Assembly (NCBI GenBank): GCA_033961575.1
Contig: CM066728.1
Location: 112,319,852-112,383,851 of the forward strand
Length of the DNA stretch: 64,000 nt
Direction: 5' to 3'
Origin: Aselliscus stoliczkanus
Lineage: Eukaryota; Chordata; Mammalia; Chiroptera; Hipposideridae
Numbering within the stretch: the stretch's first letter is position 1; each line of letters starts with the position of its first letter. The position numbers and the translations under genes are program-made. Positions 10,613-22,539 of the stretch are shown piece by piece. The notes under the pieces are model-generated. The model saw only the letters and a program-made list of their open reading frames with translations, had not been told where the DNA came from and searched no databases.

Positions 10613-11154
10613 TGGAAAAATGATAGTTAAAAACTTTTAAAGCTGATAATGATGTAAAAAGTAATAAAAGTTATTTTTATTATTCCCTTTATATGCTTGG
10701 GGATCCAGGTTCATGTTGAAACTTGAAGAGAATCTTTGGGATTTGATGGCCCGTTTTGCCACTGACTTATACCCTAACTTCCGGGAAACTCAGGATGTCT
10801 AGGAAATGCCAGCAGCACCTTCTGACCCGCTTGGCTTCCAACCCGGCCATGTCCACTGCCATTGTCTGCAAAGCAGAGAGGCCGTGCCAGGCTTCACCAA
10901 GCACCCTCACTGTTCAGAATAACGTCCCATAACATCCCATCCTGTCCCCTTCCCGACACCTCCACCCTGCTGTGTCTATACTGGAAATATCATCAGAACG
11001 CAACGTAATGGTGCCTACTCCGGAAGTGCTGGGCGCTCAGGATGACATCCCGAGATGACGGGAAGTCAGGCACTGCACAGCCAGGTGGAGAGCTGGCATC
11101 GGTCCCAAGTGCCGGACCCTGGACAGCGGGAAGGAGACAAACGGAAGAGCCGAC
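10613..11154. other. Unassigned single-copy sequence
   Basis: AT-rich at the left, GC-moderate to the right. No gene or recognisable repeat. Confidence 0.4.
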
Positions 11155-11710
11155 ATCTTACATTCGTGCTTGTTAAATATGATTCTTTGTGACTTGCAAA
11201 AAAAGGGGGACACGATGAAGGATTATCAGCATGTGCTCCACAGAAGTAATCTACATGTGTTTATTTAATAAACAGAAGATGGCTTTATTACCCACATTTG
11301 ATTTCCATATGCACCCATTTCCTTATCTGTCACTTGTATCTAAGCAGGACGCTTTATACGAATCTGAAAATGAAAAATTCAGCACAGGGCACAGGAAACT
11401 CACTTAATGTCGAGAGCAGTCAAAATCAAGATTTCTTTATTTGTCGTCACAATGCTGTTAAATCAGAAAATGACTCTCCCTTTCTGCATGTCCTTCTTCC
11501 TTCACAATTCAGCTGTTTGATCATAAATTGTAGAGCGCAGTGACTTGTCGCCTCCACTTTCCACACTGGCCAAGACAGATTAAAAACTCCGGCATACCAC
11601 CGACCAGCCTCGGCATACCATTAGCATATATATGAGATTCGAGACATTTTCTAATATTCTCCAGCAGAACTCATCTGTCACCAGGTGATGAATTATAAAA
11701 ACTCTTAGCT
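11155..11710. other. Candidate conserved noncoding block
   Basis: AT-rich, non-repetitive sequence with tgtttatttaataaacag (forkhead-like), ggctttattacccac, gaaaatgaaaaattcag, ttgatcataaattg and attagcatatatatgag. Frame analysis shows only short open frames. Listed as a possible regulatory block. Confidence 0.25.
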
Positions 11711-12280
11711 TCTTTAGGAAATCGAGGCGGCGGGGTGGGGGTGGAAGGGAGGACGTGGGATCCGTCTTTTCTTTTTCTACCCTGTGCCCAGCCAAAGGCC
11801 CAAGATCTTCACTGAGAATACGTACAAGACCTGCTGGTGCCAACGCAGGGACCACCTCCCAGGACCGGACCTCTGTGACATGGTCCCCCCCCTGAAGGGA
11901 GAACTTGGCTCACATCCTGATGTCTTAAAAAGCAAGGCCTTTGCTTCAAAAATGGATGCCTCTTGGGGTTAATAAAACGTGAACGTGTGTATTCAAGGCT
12001 TCAGCGGTGGATCAGGTAAGACGTGGATTGTGCCACTGGGTATTCCACCCCCAAAGCAGTCAGGTGTAGGGGCTGTTGGTTGCTGTGGGTTTTCTTTCAT
12101 TTCCTGGGACTCTGTCTCCCCAGCTGAGACACATCCACGCATCGTCAGCACCCAGTAATATCTGTGGGATGAACTTGAAAACAGTGTCAAGCAAATTTTG
12201 TTTTTAGGATGACAATTCCAAACCACAGGTTTGATTTTTTTTTCACCCTGAAGTTGACGGAAAGGCTCAGAAAGTCCCGT
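11711..12280. other. Unassigned single-copy sequence
   Basis: No gene or clear repeat. Includes a T-run (12,234-12,242) and otherwise mixed text. Confidence 0.4.
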
Positions 12281-12566
12281 CTTAGTCCGTTCCAGGGGCT
12301 CCAGCTGCACACCCCGGACAAGGACTTATAAACAACACAAGGCCATCGCTCACAGCTCTGGAGGCTGGAACGCAAGGCCTGGGCACCACTCTGTGTGCTC
12401 GCCTGGCGGGGGGGCCGGGGGGGCTCTGTGGCGTCCCTTCCACAAGGGCACTGATCCTGCCATGGGGCCCCACCCTCATGTCCCGATCACCCCCACAAAG
12501 GGGGTGAACTCCCAACACCATCGCCTTGAGCTTAGGGTTCCACACGTGACTTGAGGGGTGACATAG
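12281..12566 (-). mobile_element. MaLR-type LTR (MLT1/MST-like), minus orientation
   Basis: Reads cttagtccgttccagggg, gacttataaacaacac, ctcacagctctggaggctgg, cacaagggcactgatcc, ggccccaccctcatgtcc, gatcacccccacaaagg, cacgtgacttgagggg. This is the complement of a MaLR LTR whose sense strand ends in a ccagcctccagaactgtgag-like segment and a final ctaag. Noncoding and well diverged. Confidence 0.75.
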
Positions 12567-15417
12567 TAGTACCAAATGATTATTTGACTTTATGCCCAAA
12601 ACATTTAGAATCTGTATTATGGAAGTTGCTGAAATGAATACACTAAGTATTCAAGCTTGAGACCCTCTATGGGGTTCTTTAAAGGACAGGAACCTGGAGC
12701 ATCCGTTAGTTAGGACCCTGCCTCTCCACTGTGTTGTCCCCACACTGCAGCGCTCAGGAGCCCCCGACAGCCCCCAAGAGGGCTTCGGTGATTAGTGAGT
12801 GCCTGGGTCCTTCTGTGCGAGTCACCCCCACACACACCACGCTGGCCCCGCAGGCCTGCCTGTGAGCTCGGTTCATCCTCCAAGACGCGGTTCACCCAGC
12901 GTTCCCTGGATGCCGTCCTCCTGGGCTGGAACCCTCCGGAAGCATCGTTTTCTCTCCGTGACTCGTGTGTACTGAGTACATGTTTCTGATGCAGAGATCA
13001 CACGTGTATTTAGTGATTCGTTTACATGTCTGTCTTTGTTTTGTTGAAAGAAGCTCATTACAAACGGGTCTGTGTGTGGCCCCCGCGTGCACAGGCCACG
13101 CCACACACGGGGCACACGCAAGAGTACCACCCCCCACTCGGTCCAGCAGGAGAACTGAGAGGCAGGCGTGAACTCTAGTGGGCTTCAGGACAGTGTATTC
13201 GATGGACTGGCCTCCTAAACGGGAGGGACAGTGAGTAAGAGCCCTGCGGGGGCCTGATGGCAGCAACGCTGACACGGCGACCACACAAGCACGCTGCTCC
13301 GAGAGGAGGCGTGAGAAGGGTCACAGCAGCCTCTGCCCAGGCTGGCACGGGGCTTGAGCGGACGCCCACTGTGGGGTGCAGAGGCTATGCTTGCAGCGAA
13401 GAGCGGGGATGGAAACTCCAACGGCGTGCACAGATGCGCGGGCGCGCGGGAGCGCCATGCAGGGTGTGTCTGAGCGCAGAGGGCAGTTCTATTGATGTGT
13501 TTTGGGCAGCACCCCTGGCAGCACCCAGCCGGGAACCAGGGTCCAATCAGCACGGGAAATGGAAAATGAGGCCGATGCACCGATAACAGTGAGTGATCCC
13601 GGTCAGTAATCACCGCCAGAGAGACCTAGCGGGTTAGGCCTGCCACGTGGTTGTCTTGGCCCCATCCTGGCATCTGAATGAGGTGACTTGGGAGTTGGCT
13701 GGTGCCCCCTCTCCACCCAACATTGGCCGTCCTGTTTTCACTGATAGTACAGCTGTCACTGACTCCATCTCCTCCTGCTTCTTTTCAATGTCATTTATGA
13801 ACTGAAATGCAATTCCAAGGGATCCTGGGTGACCCGAGGAGAAAGACGGGCATTTCCTGACTTCTGTAGGGAAGGAATTGCTTGTTAACGGCTCTCACTG
13901 TCAGGATCGCATCAAGGCTGCCCCACCCCAGGGCGGCATGGCTTGTGCTCTGCTTTGGGGGGTCTCCAGGGCTTCCCTCCTGGGCCCCCAACACTGGGAG
14001 CTGACCCGGCCCCTGCAGTGAGGCCTTCATGCTGTGTCCAGTGCTGACCTCAGACAAGTCCACTCAGGGTCCTGTCTGAGCAGACAAAACATGAGCCTGT
14101 GCTAACCACCAAATGCCCACACAGCCCAGGCCTGCGATGTGAGCAACTGCAGCCTCCTCACTAGTCGTGGCTTGGAGTGGCCAGGGAGGGGTGGCCACAG
14201 AGGCCTTCACTGAGGAGGTGATATTTTAGCAGAGGAAGCAGGCAAGGGACATTGGAAGGGGAGAGGAAGGGCCTTGGGTGAGAGCCTGCCAGGCAGAGTC
14301 CAAAACCGGCAAGACACCACTGTGGCCAGCAGAGGGGCCACGAAAGTGAGCAAAACCATGGGTGGGCAGACAGGTGAGGAGGCTGCCGAGTGGAGGGTGC
14401 AGACGCACTGTGCGAACATGTGGTTCTCGGCCCACCGGGTGGCACCACCTGGGGATGACGGGATCACCTGGCTGGTGGGTGGGACACAGAGGCCCAGCTG
14501 TCATGTTCGGCAGCTCTCCAGGGGAGTGTCATGTTCGGCAGCTCTCCACGGGCCTGGACCACTGAGAAAGGGTGGGGGAAAAGCCGCAGCTGTGGACCGT
14601 CGCCAAAGTGGGTCCGGCAGGGCTGCTGTCAGATCACACAAGGGGTCTGGAGATGAAAAGACACACATCTAGTTCTGAGTTGGGACTTGAGAAGTTGGGC
14701 AGAAAGCTCTGCAGGGTGCAGAGAGGGAGATTTGGGGGCCCAGGAGAAGGTGTGGGAGGCAGACGAGCTGTGGCTCTGCAGTTAGGGAAGGCGCCCACAG
14801 CTGCTGATGCAGGTCCGGACTCGTCTGCATCGGAGGACGCCGGGGTTCCTTGAGAGGGACGGAGACCACAGTGGGAGGGGGGCCGGGACCGGAGACAGGG
14901 TAGGTGCCATGACGGCCCTGCCCGGGTCTCCCCCGAACACACTGTCATCTCCTTACCTGCTGTGCGGCCTGTCCTCGCGCCCAGAAGGAAAGCTGTGGCA
15001 TCGAGGGTTTTGTTTATCGCCTGCATGATGCTGGGCACCCAGGTGGAAGTTCAGAAATGCCAGTTACATGCACCGATGAGTGACGAGGGCCCCCGGATGC
15101 CCGCGTGAGCTGCTGCAGGTAGAACAAGGACTCGCAGGGGCAGTCACGCAGCAGTGATGGTGGGAGGAGCCTGAGCAAGAGGCTCGAAGACCAGAACGAG
15201 AGACGCCAGGGCTTTGGTGGCAGCAGAAGCGGAGTCATGGGTGGGACGGAGAGCTGTGTGTGGTTTGGCTGTGAAGCAGAAGAAAAGAGAACATGGAAAA
15301 CTGGGGTCCTTGTCAGGGAAGGTGCAGTGAGAAGCCACGAGTGGAGGGGCTGGGCGGAGAGAAGCTCATGTAAGGATGGGCACATCCCATGTGTGGCTTT
15401 CTGTTGTTGGAGCTTCA
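12567..15417. other. GC-rich unassigned stretch
   Basis: Nearly 3 kb of GC-rich, CpG-containing sequence. I see no named repeat, no exon with a recognisable protein and no RNA gene. One exact 21-nt direct repeat (starting at 14,500 and 14,528, motif gtcatgttcggcagctctcc) is a small tandem duplication with a 28-nt period. Confidence 0.4.
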
Positions 15418-15562
15418 GTCACCATGTGTTATGTGACAGCCACACATCATGCCAGTGTATCATGTGACTGCTGAACATTATGCCAATGTATACCGTGTGA
15501 CAACTATGCAGGGTATGACTTCTACACAGCATGTGACCAGCATGAATCACGTGATCTGTACG
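15418..15562 (+). repeat. Degenerate tandem repeat around catgtgac
   Basis: Successive degenerate units of about 30-40 nt each begin with variants of catgtgac (tatgtgacagcc, catgtgactgctg, cgtgtgacaac, catgtgaccagc, cacgtgatctg). Looks like an old minisatellite. Confidence 0.5.
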
Positions 15563-16989
15563 AAGCCTTGGCGCTTATTTATCGGCTTCTCCTGTGTGTA
15601 CCCGGCCGGGGACACAATGTTGGAAGGACAGAGAGGGGGAGAAAGGTTCAGTGTAGAGCAGTGGGTCATCTACAGGGATCTGACGCCCAGTGTGAGCTAT
15701 TGTTTTCACTTGGAACCCAACCCCTTTTAACCCCCCACCCCTTTTTGGAAGCAGAAAAGAGAGTATACCTGCGACAAGTGTTTGATGAACAGACGCATCT
15801 CGACTCGCCGGGAGCTGTGGGCGCAGAGCCCGCTTGGCTGGCAGGGGCACCGCGGCACAGGCACCCCGTGTGTCAGTGATGGGTGCGTGCCTCCGCCTCC
15901 GCACATTGTGCCTGAGCATGTGCAGCTATCTCCTTGTCTGTGAAGTGTGGGCACCAGTGCTGTCCCCAGGCGGACTTCCTGAGTGGTCAGCGAAACAACA
16001 CACGTAAAAGTGCCATGGGGCTCCGCCACCGCTCCTGGGGGCACTCCGCTGTCGGCTGTTGCTCTGCTGGTTTATTATTCATTTTTCCCCTAAAACGGCA
16101 CTGTCCCCAGAACGTGACAATGACACGCCTTTACCAGGGCGGTTTGCTCTGTCACACGCATTGTAACTCAGCAGGTTTCAGACCTCTGACTCAGGAGTGC
16201 TGACGAGTGGAGCATTTTGTGTAAGCGCATAATGCAAGATGGTGCCTAGGTGTTTTCTTTCTCATGCTGATACTCTTTGAGGCAACACTGTTCTTTCCAA
16301 GGTGAAAACAGAAAAGGACAAAAGCGGTGGCTGTACCACCACGGCCACTAGCACTTCCTTTCCCACCTCCAGGCCCGGCCCGGCCCCCGCCAGGCCCCGC
16401 AACTCCAGCCCGGCGCCGCTGCCCCCCCGTCTCCATGAGGGTTCGTGCTGGCTGACGCACCGAGGCACTGTGACTGGATACATGTTTCTCAGATGCAACT
16501 TTGACACGTCTCTTGGCTCTCAGAGACCTCCAGCTGTGTTCCATGGCTCACCAAATACAGCCCCCAGTTCTCAGACCCGTGCTCAGAGCCCCGCCACCAG
16601 GCCCAAACTTAAACCTGAGCCTTATTGCCAGTGCTCCATGAAAATCCATGCAGTGCGGGGTGCTCGAGCGGTGGTCCAGGGCGAGTCCTTTGTGTTTCAC
16701 ATCTTCTCTCCCTCCTGGAGCCCCCACTACTGGCTCATCCAAGGCCCAGGCCGGGCGTAGGAGGTCCAGTCTTAAGTGTCTGCGGTGCTGGAACTCTCTC
16801 CAGGGAACATAAGCCAGCCATTGGTCTCCGCTGGGTCAAGCCGCCCCTCCCAGCTGTGTTTGTGGGCATGTGGATCTCCACAGGGAGCTTCTCACTGTGG
16901 AGTCCCAGATGCAGAGGATGAAATTCTCCCGGGACACCCAGCATCCCCTATCCACAGCTGCACCATCAGCCAGCCCACCTGTGGCTTAG
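15563..16989. other. Unassigned single-copy sequence
   Basis: GC-moderate to GC-rich sequence, no gene or repeat recognised. The 152-codon frame at 16,302-16,760 has no resemblance I recognise and no supporting splice or promoter context. Confidence 0.4.
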
Positions 16990-17450
16990 GGCAGCAGGTT
17001 TAGGATTGCTCATGAAGCTGGTGGCCACACGGCGGGTCTGCAGGTCTGGGCCAGAGCTGGCTGATCTTGGTCGGGCACACTTACACACCTGCAGTGGGTA
17101 GCAGGACTGTGGGCCGCTGGGCCCGGGCTGGCCTTTCTCACACATCTCGAGGTCAGCTGGCTGTAAGCTAGGGTGGCAGGCGTGATTGGCCACATGCCTC
17201 TCTTCATCCACCAGGCTAACCTGGGCTTGTTTCCATGATGTGCGTAGGGTCCTAAGACGGGAGGCCTAGGCTGAGAACTACCCCACTTCCACTTCTGCCA
17301 TGTTGTGTTAGAAGTTTGTTTTGAACTTCAGCAAGACCAGCCCAGATTCACAGGATGTGGGGGAAAAAAGATGTATCTGGTAGGGGAGTGGGGCTGTAAA
17401 CTCACGTTGCAAAAGGGCATGGATACAGGGATAGTCAGTCAACACACCCC
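16990..17450 (+). repeat. Ancient interspersed repeat, family not assigned
   Basis: The order ctgcaggtctgggcc, agctggctgatcttgg, ccaccaggctaacctgggcttg, agcccagattcacagg and tcacgttgcaaaagggcatggatacagg matches an old mammalian interspersed repeat that I recognise by sequence order but cannot name with confidence. No coding content. Confidence 0.5.
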
Positions 17451-18555
17451 CTTAGCTCATCCCTCCGACAATAGCGGGCTGCCCACCCAGATGACTCAAG
17501 TCCACTACCCTCTGTTGTAGCCACCTGGCACCTTGAGACTCCTGTGGCCCGGCCCTGCCCACCTGTGGAAATGCAACTGGCCCAGCTACTGCCCCCTGTG
17601 GCCTCAGGCCATCTGGGCTTCCTGGCCCACCTCTCCTCTTCAGTGCTCTCTGGGCACTGTCTATGTTCAAGACCATCCCCAAAGTCTGGAGGTTGCATTT
17701 CTGATTCCAAGGACCTTCTGTCTCAATGCAGTGACAGTCCTGCAATTTCAGTGCTCATCCAGGGTGCCCTCTGCCCGTTATGAGGGTCCCATTCCCTGCA
17801 AGTGCTTTCCTTAGAGGCCCCCATTTGGCACCGGGGTCAGGGCGCAGCCCCTTCTCCACAGACAGGGATGGGGCAGAAAGCCAGGACGTGGTCCACTTAT
17901 GCAAAGACTCCCCCGCACCAGATCCCCACAAGCTTCCCTTTTCTTCGGGGGTTGGGGGGTGTAGACAGATGGGGGTGTATTTCTTTGGGTGAGTCTTGCC
18001 TGGGGGAGCCTAAGTGCTCTCCAGGATGAAGAACTCATCTTCAGCCTGCAGCTTTAGCAGAAATTCAGAGACAATAGGAAATTTCCCACTTAACTTCCTG
18101 TTACACAATGGCTTCTGATGGCTTCACAAGCATGATTTGTTTCTGCTCATAATGGAATACACTAAGTTTACATGAAGATGCCACCTTCTTAGCTACACTG
18201 TGTTCTATTATATATGAGGCAAAGGGGGGAAAGTTGTCTCTTGCTCTCTTCTGAAAGCCAAGTCTAATCATCCAACGATGGAGTGTCACAGCTCTCCAAA
18301 CACTCGCAGGGAACCCTTAGGGTCCTTTCATAAAATCTGCTTTATACCACCTCATGATACGGCTCATTCAAGCCAGGTTTTGCTTGATGGGTCTGCTTGG
18401 TATACGGAACAATCAAAACATTGAAGGATAATGGATTATTTCCTTTTAAAAATGATTGCTTGCTATAAACTAAATACAGTTCAGGGGAAAACAATGAACT
18501 CATTGATGAGGCGGAATGGCTCTCCAAGGGCCTCCGTGGATATTCAGATAGGTCA
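17451..18555. other. Unassigned single-copy sequence
   Basis: GC-rich to about 18,030, then AT-rich to 18,555. No gene recognised; open frames on both strands overlap and show no known domain. Confidence 0.4.
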
Positions 18556-19620
18556 GGACTCAGAATTCAGCTTTACCACACACTTCTTTCCCTCTTTCTA
18601 AAACTTGACCTCCTTTTCTCTTTTTTCTTGGTTTTCAGTCACAATGGATAGAGCTTTATTATTGTTTTTATCGCCCTGACACAAAACAGGTGACACTCAC
18701 CGCTACTGCCTCCAGGACTGTAAAACTCTCAGAATTGAACGGGAAACTTCCATACAAAAGTGCTGTGCTGAAGGAAAGGCCTCCTGATTGTTTTAGCAGG
18801 CTAAGCACTTTAGAGACCATATATTTGCCCTTGAATTATGTTTTTCTTCTCACGATGATTTGCGGGTGTTGGAAAACATCCCTGTTAAAAAAAAAAATTC
18901 AAAGGAGACAAAGGAATTGAATAAAGCCCCTGCTTGGAGAGGAAAGCCGAAGAAGATGCGTGGAGAAAGCTGCCAATAAGGAGATTTCATGCTTTTGTTA
19001 ATTAAACGAACAAAGAAGAAAAAAAAAACAGTGCAGCAGGCTGTATCCTACATAACAGCTTCCGCTAATAAAAAGTAATAGACAATTTCCTGCACTCAGC
19101 CCTTCTGAATACCATTAGAGCAGGTAATGGGGTTTGGGGACGGGAAGCCCTCGCCGGCTGTCAGAGGAGGCCTGCCCCACCTTCCTCCCGTCCTTTTATT
19201 AAATGACTAAGTGCAGCCGCCTGTGTCCTATCTCTCCCTCTTGCAACTATTGGATTGTATTATTTTACATTTTGATTGAAATGATGTCACAGCCAGATAA
19301 AAGCGGGCCCCGCACCGTAATTGAATGGGCCGAGTTGTTTATTCTGGTGATCTACAGCAGGGCTGCACTTGTCCTAACACTGCATACAGAAAGGGCCTCT
19401 CTTGTTTAACACGCCGCCGATTAGATCTATTAACAAAGAAGGTATCGAACTGGGGGGTCGAGGGCCTGGAGCCGGAGTTTCAGGGGGAAAAAAATTGGGA
19501 GAAAAAATTAAATGAGAAAGGACACCATCTGCCAAACTTTCCAAGTGTGACTGGAAGTTTCAATCAGTGCATTTTGCATGGTGTCAGCGCCAGATGCAGG
19601 CTGCCTTGATGACGCCATCT
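18556..19620. promoter_or_regulatory. Candidate conserved noncoding (enhancer-like) cluster
   Basis: About 1 kb of undecayed, non-repetitive, AT-rich sequence with intact CpGs at its edges. Motifs include agagctttattattg (18,650), gttaattaaacgaac (18,998; a paired ATTA/TAAT site), cataacagcttccgctaataaaaag (19,050), accattagagcagg, ccgtaattgaatgg (19,315) and cgccgattagatc (19,412). These fit homeodomain-type binding cores. No splice-framed exon is visible. Regulatory function is inferred from texture only. Confidence 0.35.
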
Positions 19621-20954
19621 AAGCATTGGCTAATGGGCGCCGTGCGCTCTGGGGACGCGGTGACGCTGCCTTCCTCAATGTCACACCCGTGTTCTCATGG
19701 GCAGCCCTCCTTTCATCTGTAGAGTGAATTCTCACTTTTGTACTTAGCCCCGAAGTCAGGTGCCATCTATAGTAATGATGAAGATGGGAGAGATCATTGG
19801 ATCTGTTTACTTTCAAAGTATTACTTATTTTTTTTTCATATTTGATGAAATTTGTAGACCAAATGAGAAAAGATATGAGGAAACTTTGATCTCAGCAATA
19901 TCATCATGATCTCTACGCCATTCATGGTTTACATTTTATATTAGGGTGGCACTCCATACAAGGACATCAATGTGAGATGACATGTTAAATGAAAAGGACG
20001 TTTGTATAACTGGCATTTATTCCTGGTGAGTATTAATTTAAAGTACAGTATTGAGCAGGCTATACTAGCTAGGCCAAAGGACAGCATACATGGAAGATAA
20101 TTAGGCAAGGACTCTCAACATGACTTTATTTTTTTTCTTAATAACAATGCTGGTCCCCCAAACCCTTTCTTTATCTAAAGCAGTTGTGATGACTCTTTTC
20201 ATCAGGAGCTACTGGGCCCCCACGCCTGCATAATTATACGCAGAATAAATGAAGGACTAATGATTTCATTGGTACTAACAACTGAAATTGTGTTTAATCC
20301 TATGGATTTCAAGATAGCATTCAAACTTTATCGTAAGCCTAGGTAAATGTAACCCGTAAAAAAGTAAGAACAAAAGAAGAAAAGCACAGAGCAGTGCCCT
20401 ACGTAATGTATATTTCCTCAGGTTTTTATGTTTCTGGGTCTTAGACCCCCGACTCTCCCCATCACACTCTTTCTTGGTGACAACAGAGGTGACACTCAGT
20501 CCTTCTCATCAGACCATCAGTGGCATCCCACCAAAGTCCTGCAGGACTGGCAACCAGAAATACCTTCTGGCAAATCCCTGTGCAATGTCATCCTGAGTTT
20601 TGTTCATTTTATGTGGTCAAACGTTTAAAATCATATGGTGAATGTGCCTTCATTGTCGCTGTTGAGTAGCTTAGTCATGTTATCTGTTAAAAATGGAAAC
20701 CGTTTAGTATTTAGTTCCCTTTCTAGTTCGCCTAACCAGCAAGCCAAATTAATACTTGTTATCTATAGACTTAAAAGCAGTTCATAAATCTTTACTCCTC
20801 TTTGTCCCTGAGTTTTCTGCATGATTGCCTTGCACCTTGGAAAACTTAGGGTCATACAATTCAAAATTCAGAGATCCCCCACCTCTAACGCATCATTCTC
20901 CTAAAAATATGTAGTTTATCTTAACCTTAATGCTTTTCCCAAAAAAAAAGTCGA
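19621..20954. other. Unassigned AT-rich sequence
   Basis: AT-rich, non-repetitive over most of its length; 19,800-20,350 has the same texture as the candidate noncoding elements but fewer distinctive motifs. No gene recognised. Confidence 0.35.
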
Positions 20955-21540
20955 CTAGGCAGGATGAATGCCGTTCAGTGAGTGAAAGGACAGTAACCTG
21001 TGGTCCACCCACACAGTGGAGTGTTATTCAGACTCAAAGAATTGAGCTCTCAGCCACAAAGACGCAGAGGAGACTTCACGCCTGTTACTGAGTGAAAGAA
21101 GCCAATCTGAGAAGACTGTGGACTGCAGATTCCAGCGACGTGACCTTCTGGGAAAGGCAAAACTATGCAGACAGGAAAAGGACCAGTGGTTGCTTGGTGC
21201 TGAGGGCGGAGAAATGAGCATTGGAGTGCAGAATTGTTAAGGCGGTGAAAATAGTCTGTATGAAACTCAGGGTGGATACAGGGCATTTTTCAAAACCCAT
21301 AGAATGCACAACACCAAGAGGAAACCCTAATGGAACTTCAATTAATAGTAATCTATCAATATTGGTTCATTCATTGTAACCACTATACTGAACTAATGCA
21401 AAATGTCAATCATAGGGAAAGTTGGGGCAGGGGGTGAAGACATATGAGAGCTCTGTATTTTCTGCCAAGTTTTCTGTAAGTCTAAAACTCTTCTCAAAAA
21501 TGAAATCAATGAATTTCTTTTAAATACAGAATTGCTCTTA
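20955..21540 (+). mobile_element. Old L1 3' end (L1ME-like), plus orientation
   Basis: Matches the L1 ORF2 end and 3' UTR order: cacagtggagtgttattcag at 21,014, actgagtgaaagaagccaatctgagaagac, then ggaccagtggttgcttgg, and the terminal part tgtattttctgccaagttttctgtaagtctaaaactcttctcaaaaatgaaatc. An old 3'-truncated-type fragment, noncoding. Confidence 0.7.
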
Positions 21541-22535
21541 ACCAGAAGCTTTACCCCAAAAACCAGGATGTATTTCCTCCAACGCCAAGCACACTGTGTA
21601 GCAGGAAGGCGCCTTGGGGAGCCCCACACCTATGGCAGCATCTCCGCCATCCGCGCTGTCTCGTCCCCAAACCAGGAGCCCTCAGTGCTGCTGTGAATCA
21701 GACTCAGCTGGAACCGGCATCGCACCTTCCTCTCTTGCCTGGGAACGGGAGGAAAGGTAGACTGAGCCCGACTCTTCCGCCGTAAGGATGGTGTCCCCTG
21801 CGCCCATGTCGGGAACCACAGGCAGAGCCATGGCGATGCTGCCGCTCCCACGGCACCGCCTCGTTGGTAACGGTGAGGCGCTGACTGGCGACAGCCCTGT
21901 AGGCATTCCCCCTGCTTTCTGTCCAGAGATTAATGAAGTTACCCTGGAAAATATGTCCACGCACCCAAGGGCATTTTACTAATTTAAATTGTGAGGGAAA
22001 CATCATAACAAATGTGACTTAATTTGATTTCAGTCTCTTGTGAAATCTATATTAAAGGAAACATGCAGATACGTTAAAATGCTACCTGATTACACAATTG
22101 GTTTTTCAGTTAAGAGGCAGCAACAGAGCCACAAAGAGGGCAGCGTCCAGTCAGCACTCTTTCTGCCTTCCTGGCACCCGCTGTCCAGTGGCTGGGGTAC
22201 CCCATCACCAATGGAAACCGCCCAGCCCCCCTTGCCCCCCCACACACACTTGTGTGTTTGGATTCCTGCCTCACAACTGTTTTTCCACTTGTGGGACACA
22301 GCCTTCTTTCACTTCCCATCCCAAAGCCTCATCTGTCTTCACTTCCCTACACATGGAGCTGGGCTGAGGCCCCTCCCTGCTCAGACACTCTGGGGCAGCT
22401 GGGGGAGACTGTAGGAATGCCACCATGACAAGTCCCCAGCCAGGGAAGTCTCCTGATCCTTCCGGCCTGAGCACCCTCTTTGCAATGAGACACTGGGTGC
22501 CCTGATGGGAATCCCATCCACCCAGCAGGTAATGC
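21541..22535. other. Unassigned sequence, CpG-containing at 21.6-21.9 kb
   Basis: No repeat recognised. The 21,630-22,006 part is CpG-containing and open in three overlapping minus-strand frames of 73-100 codons, none of which resembles a protein I know. Could be an old retroviral or processed-gene fossil, or chance. Confidence 0.35.
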
Positions 22536-22539
22536 CAGC

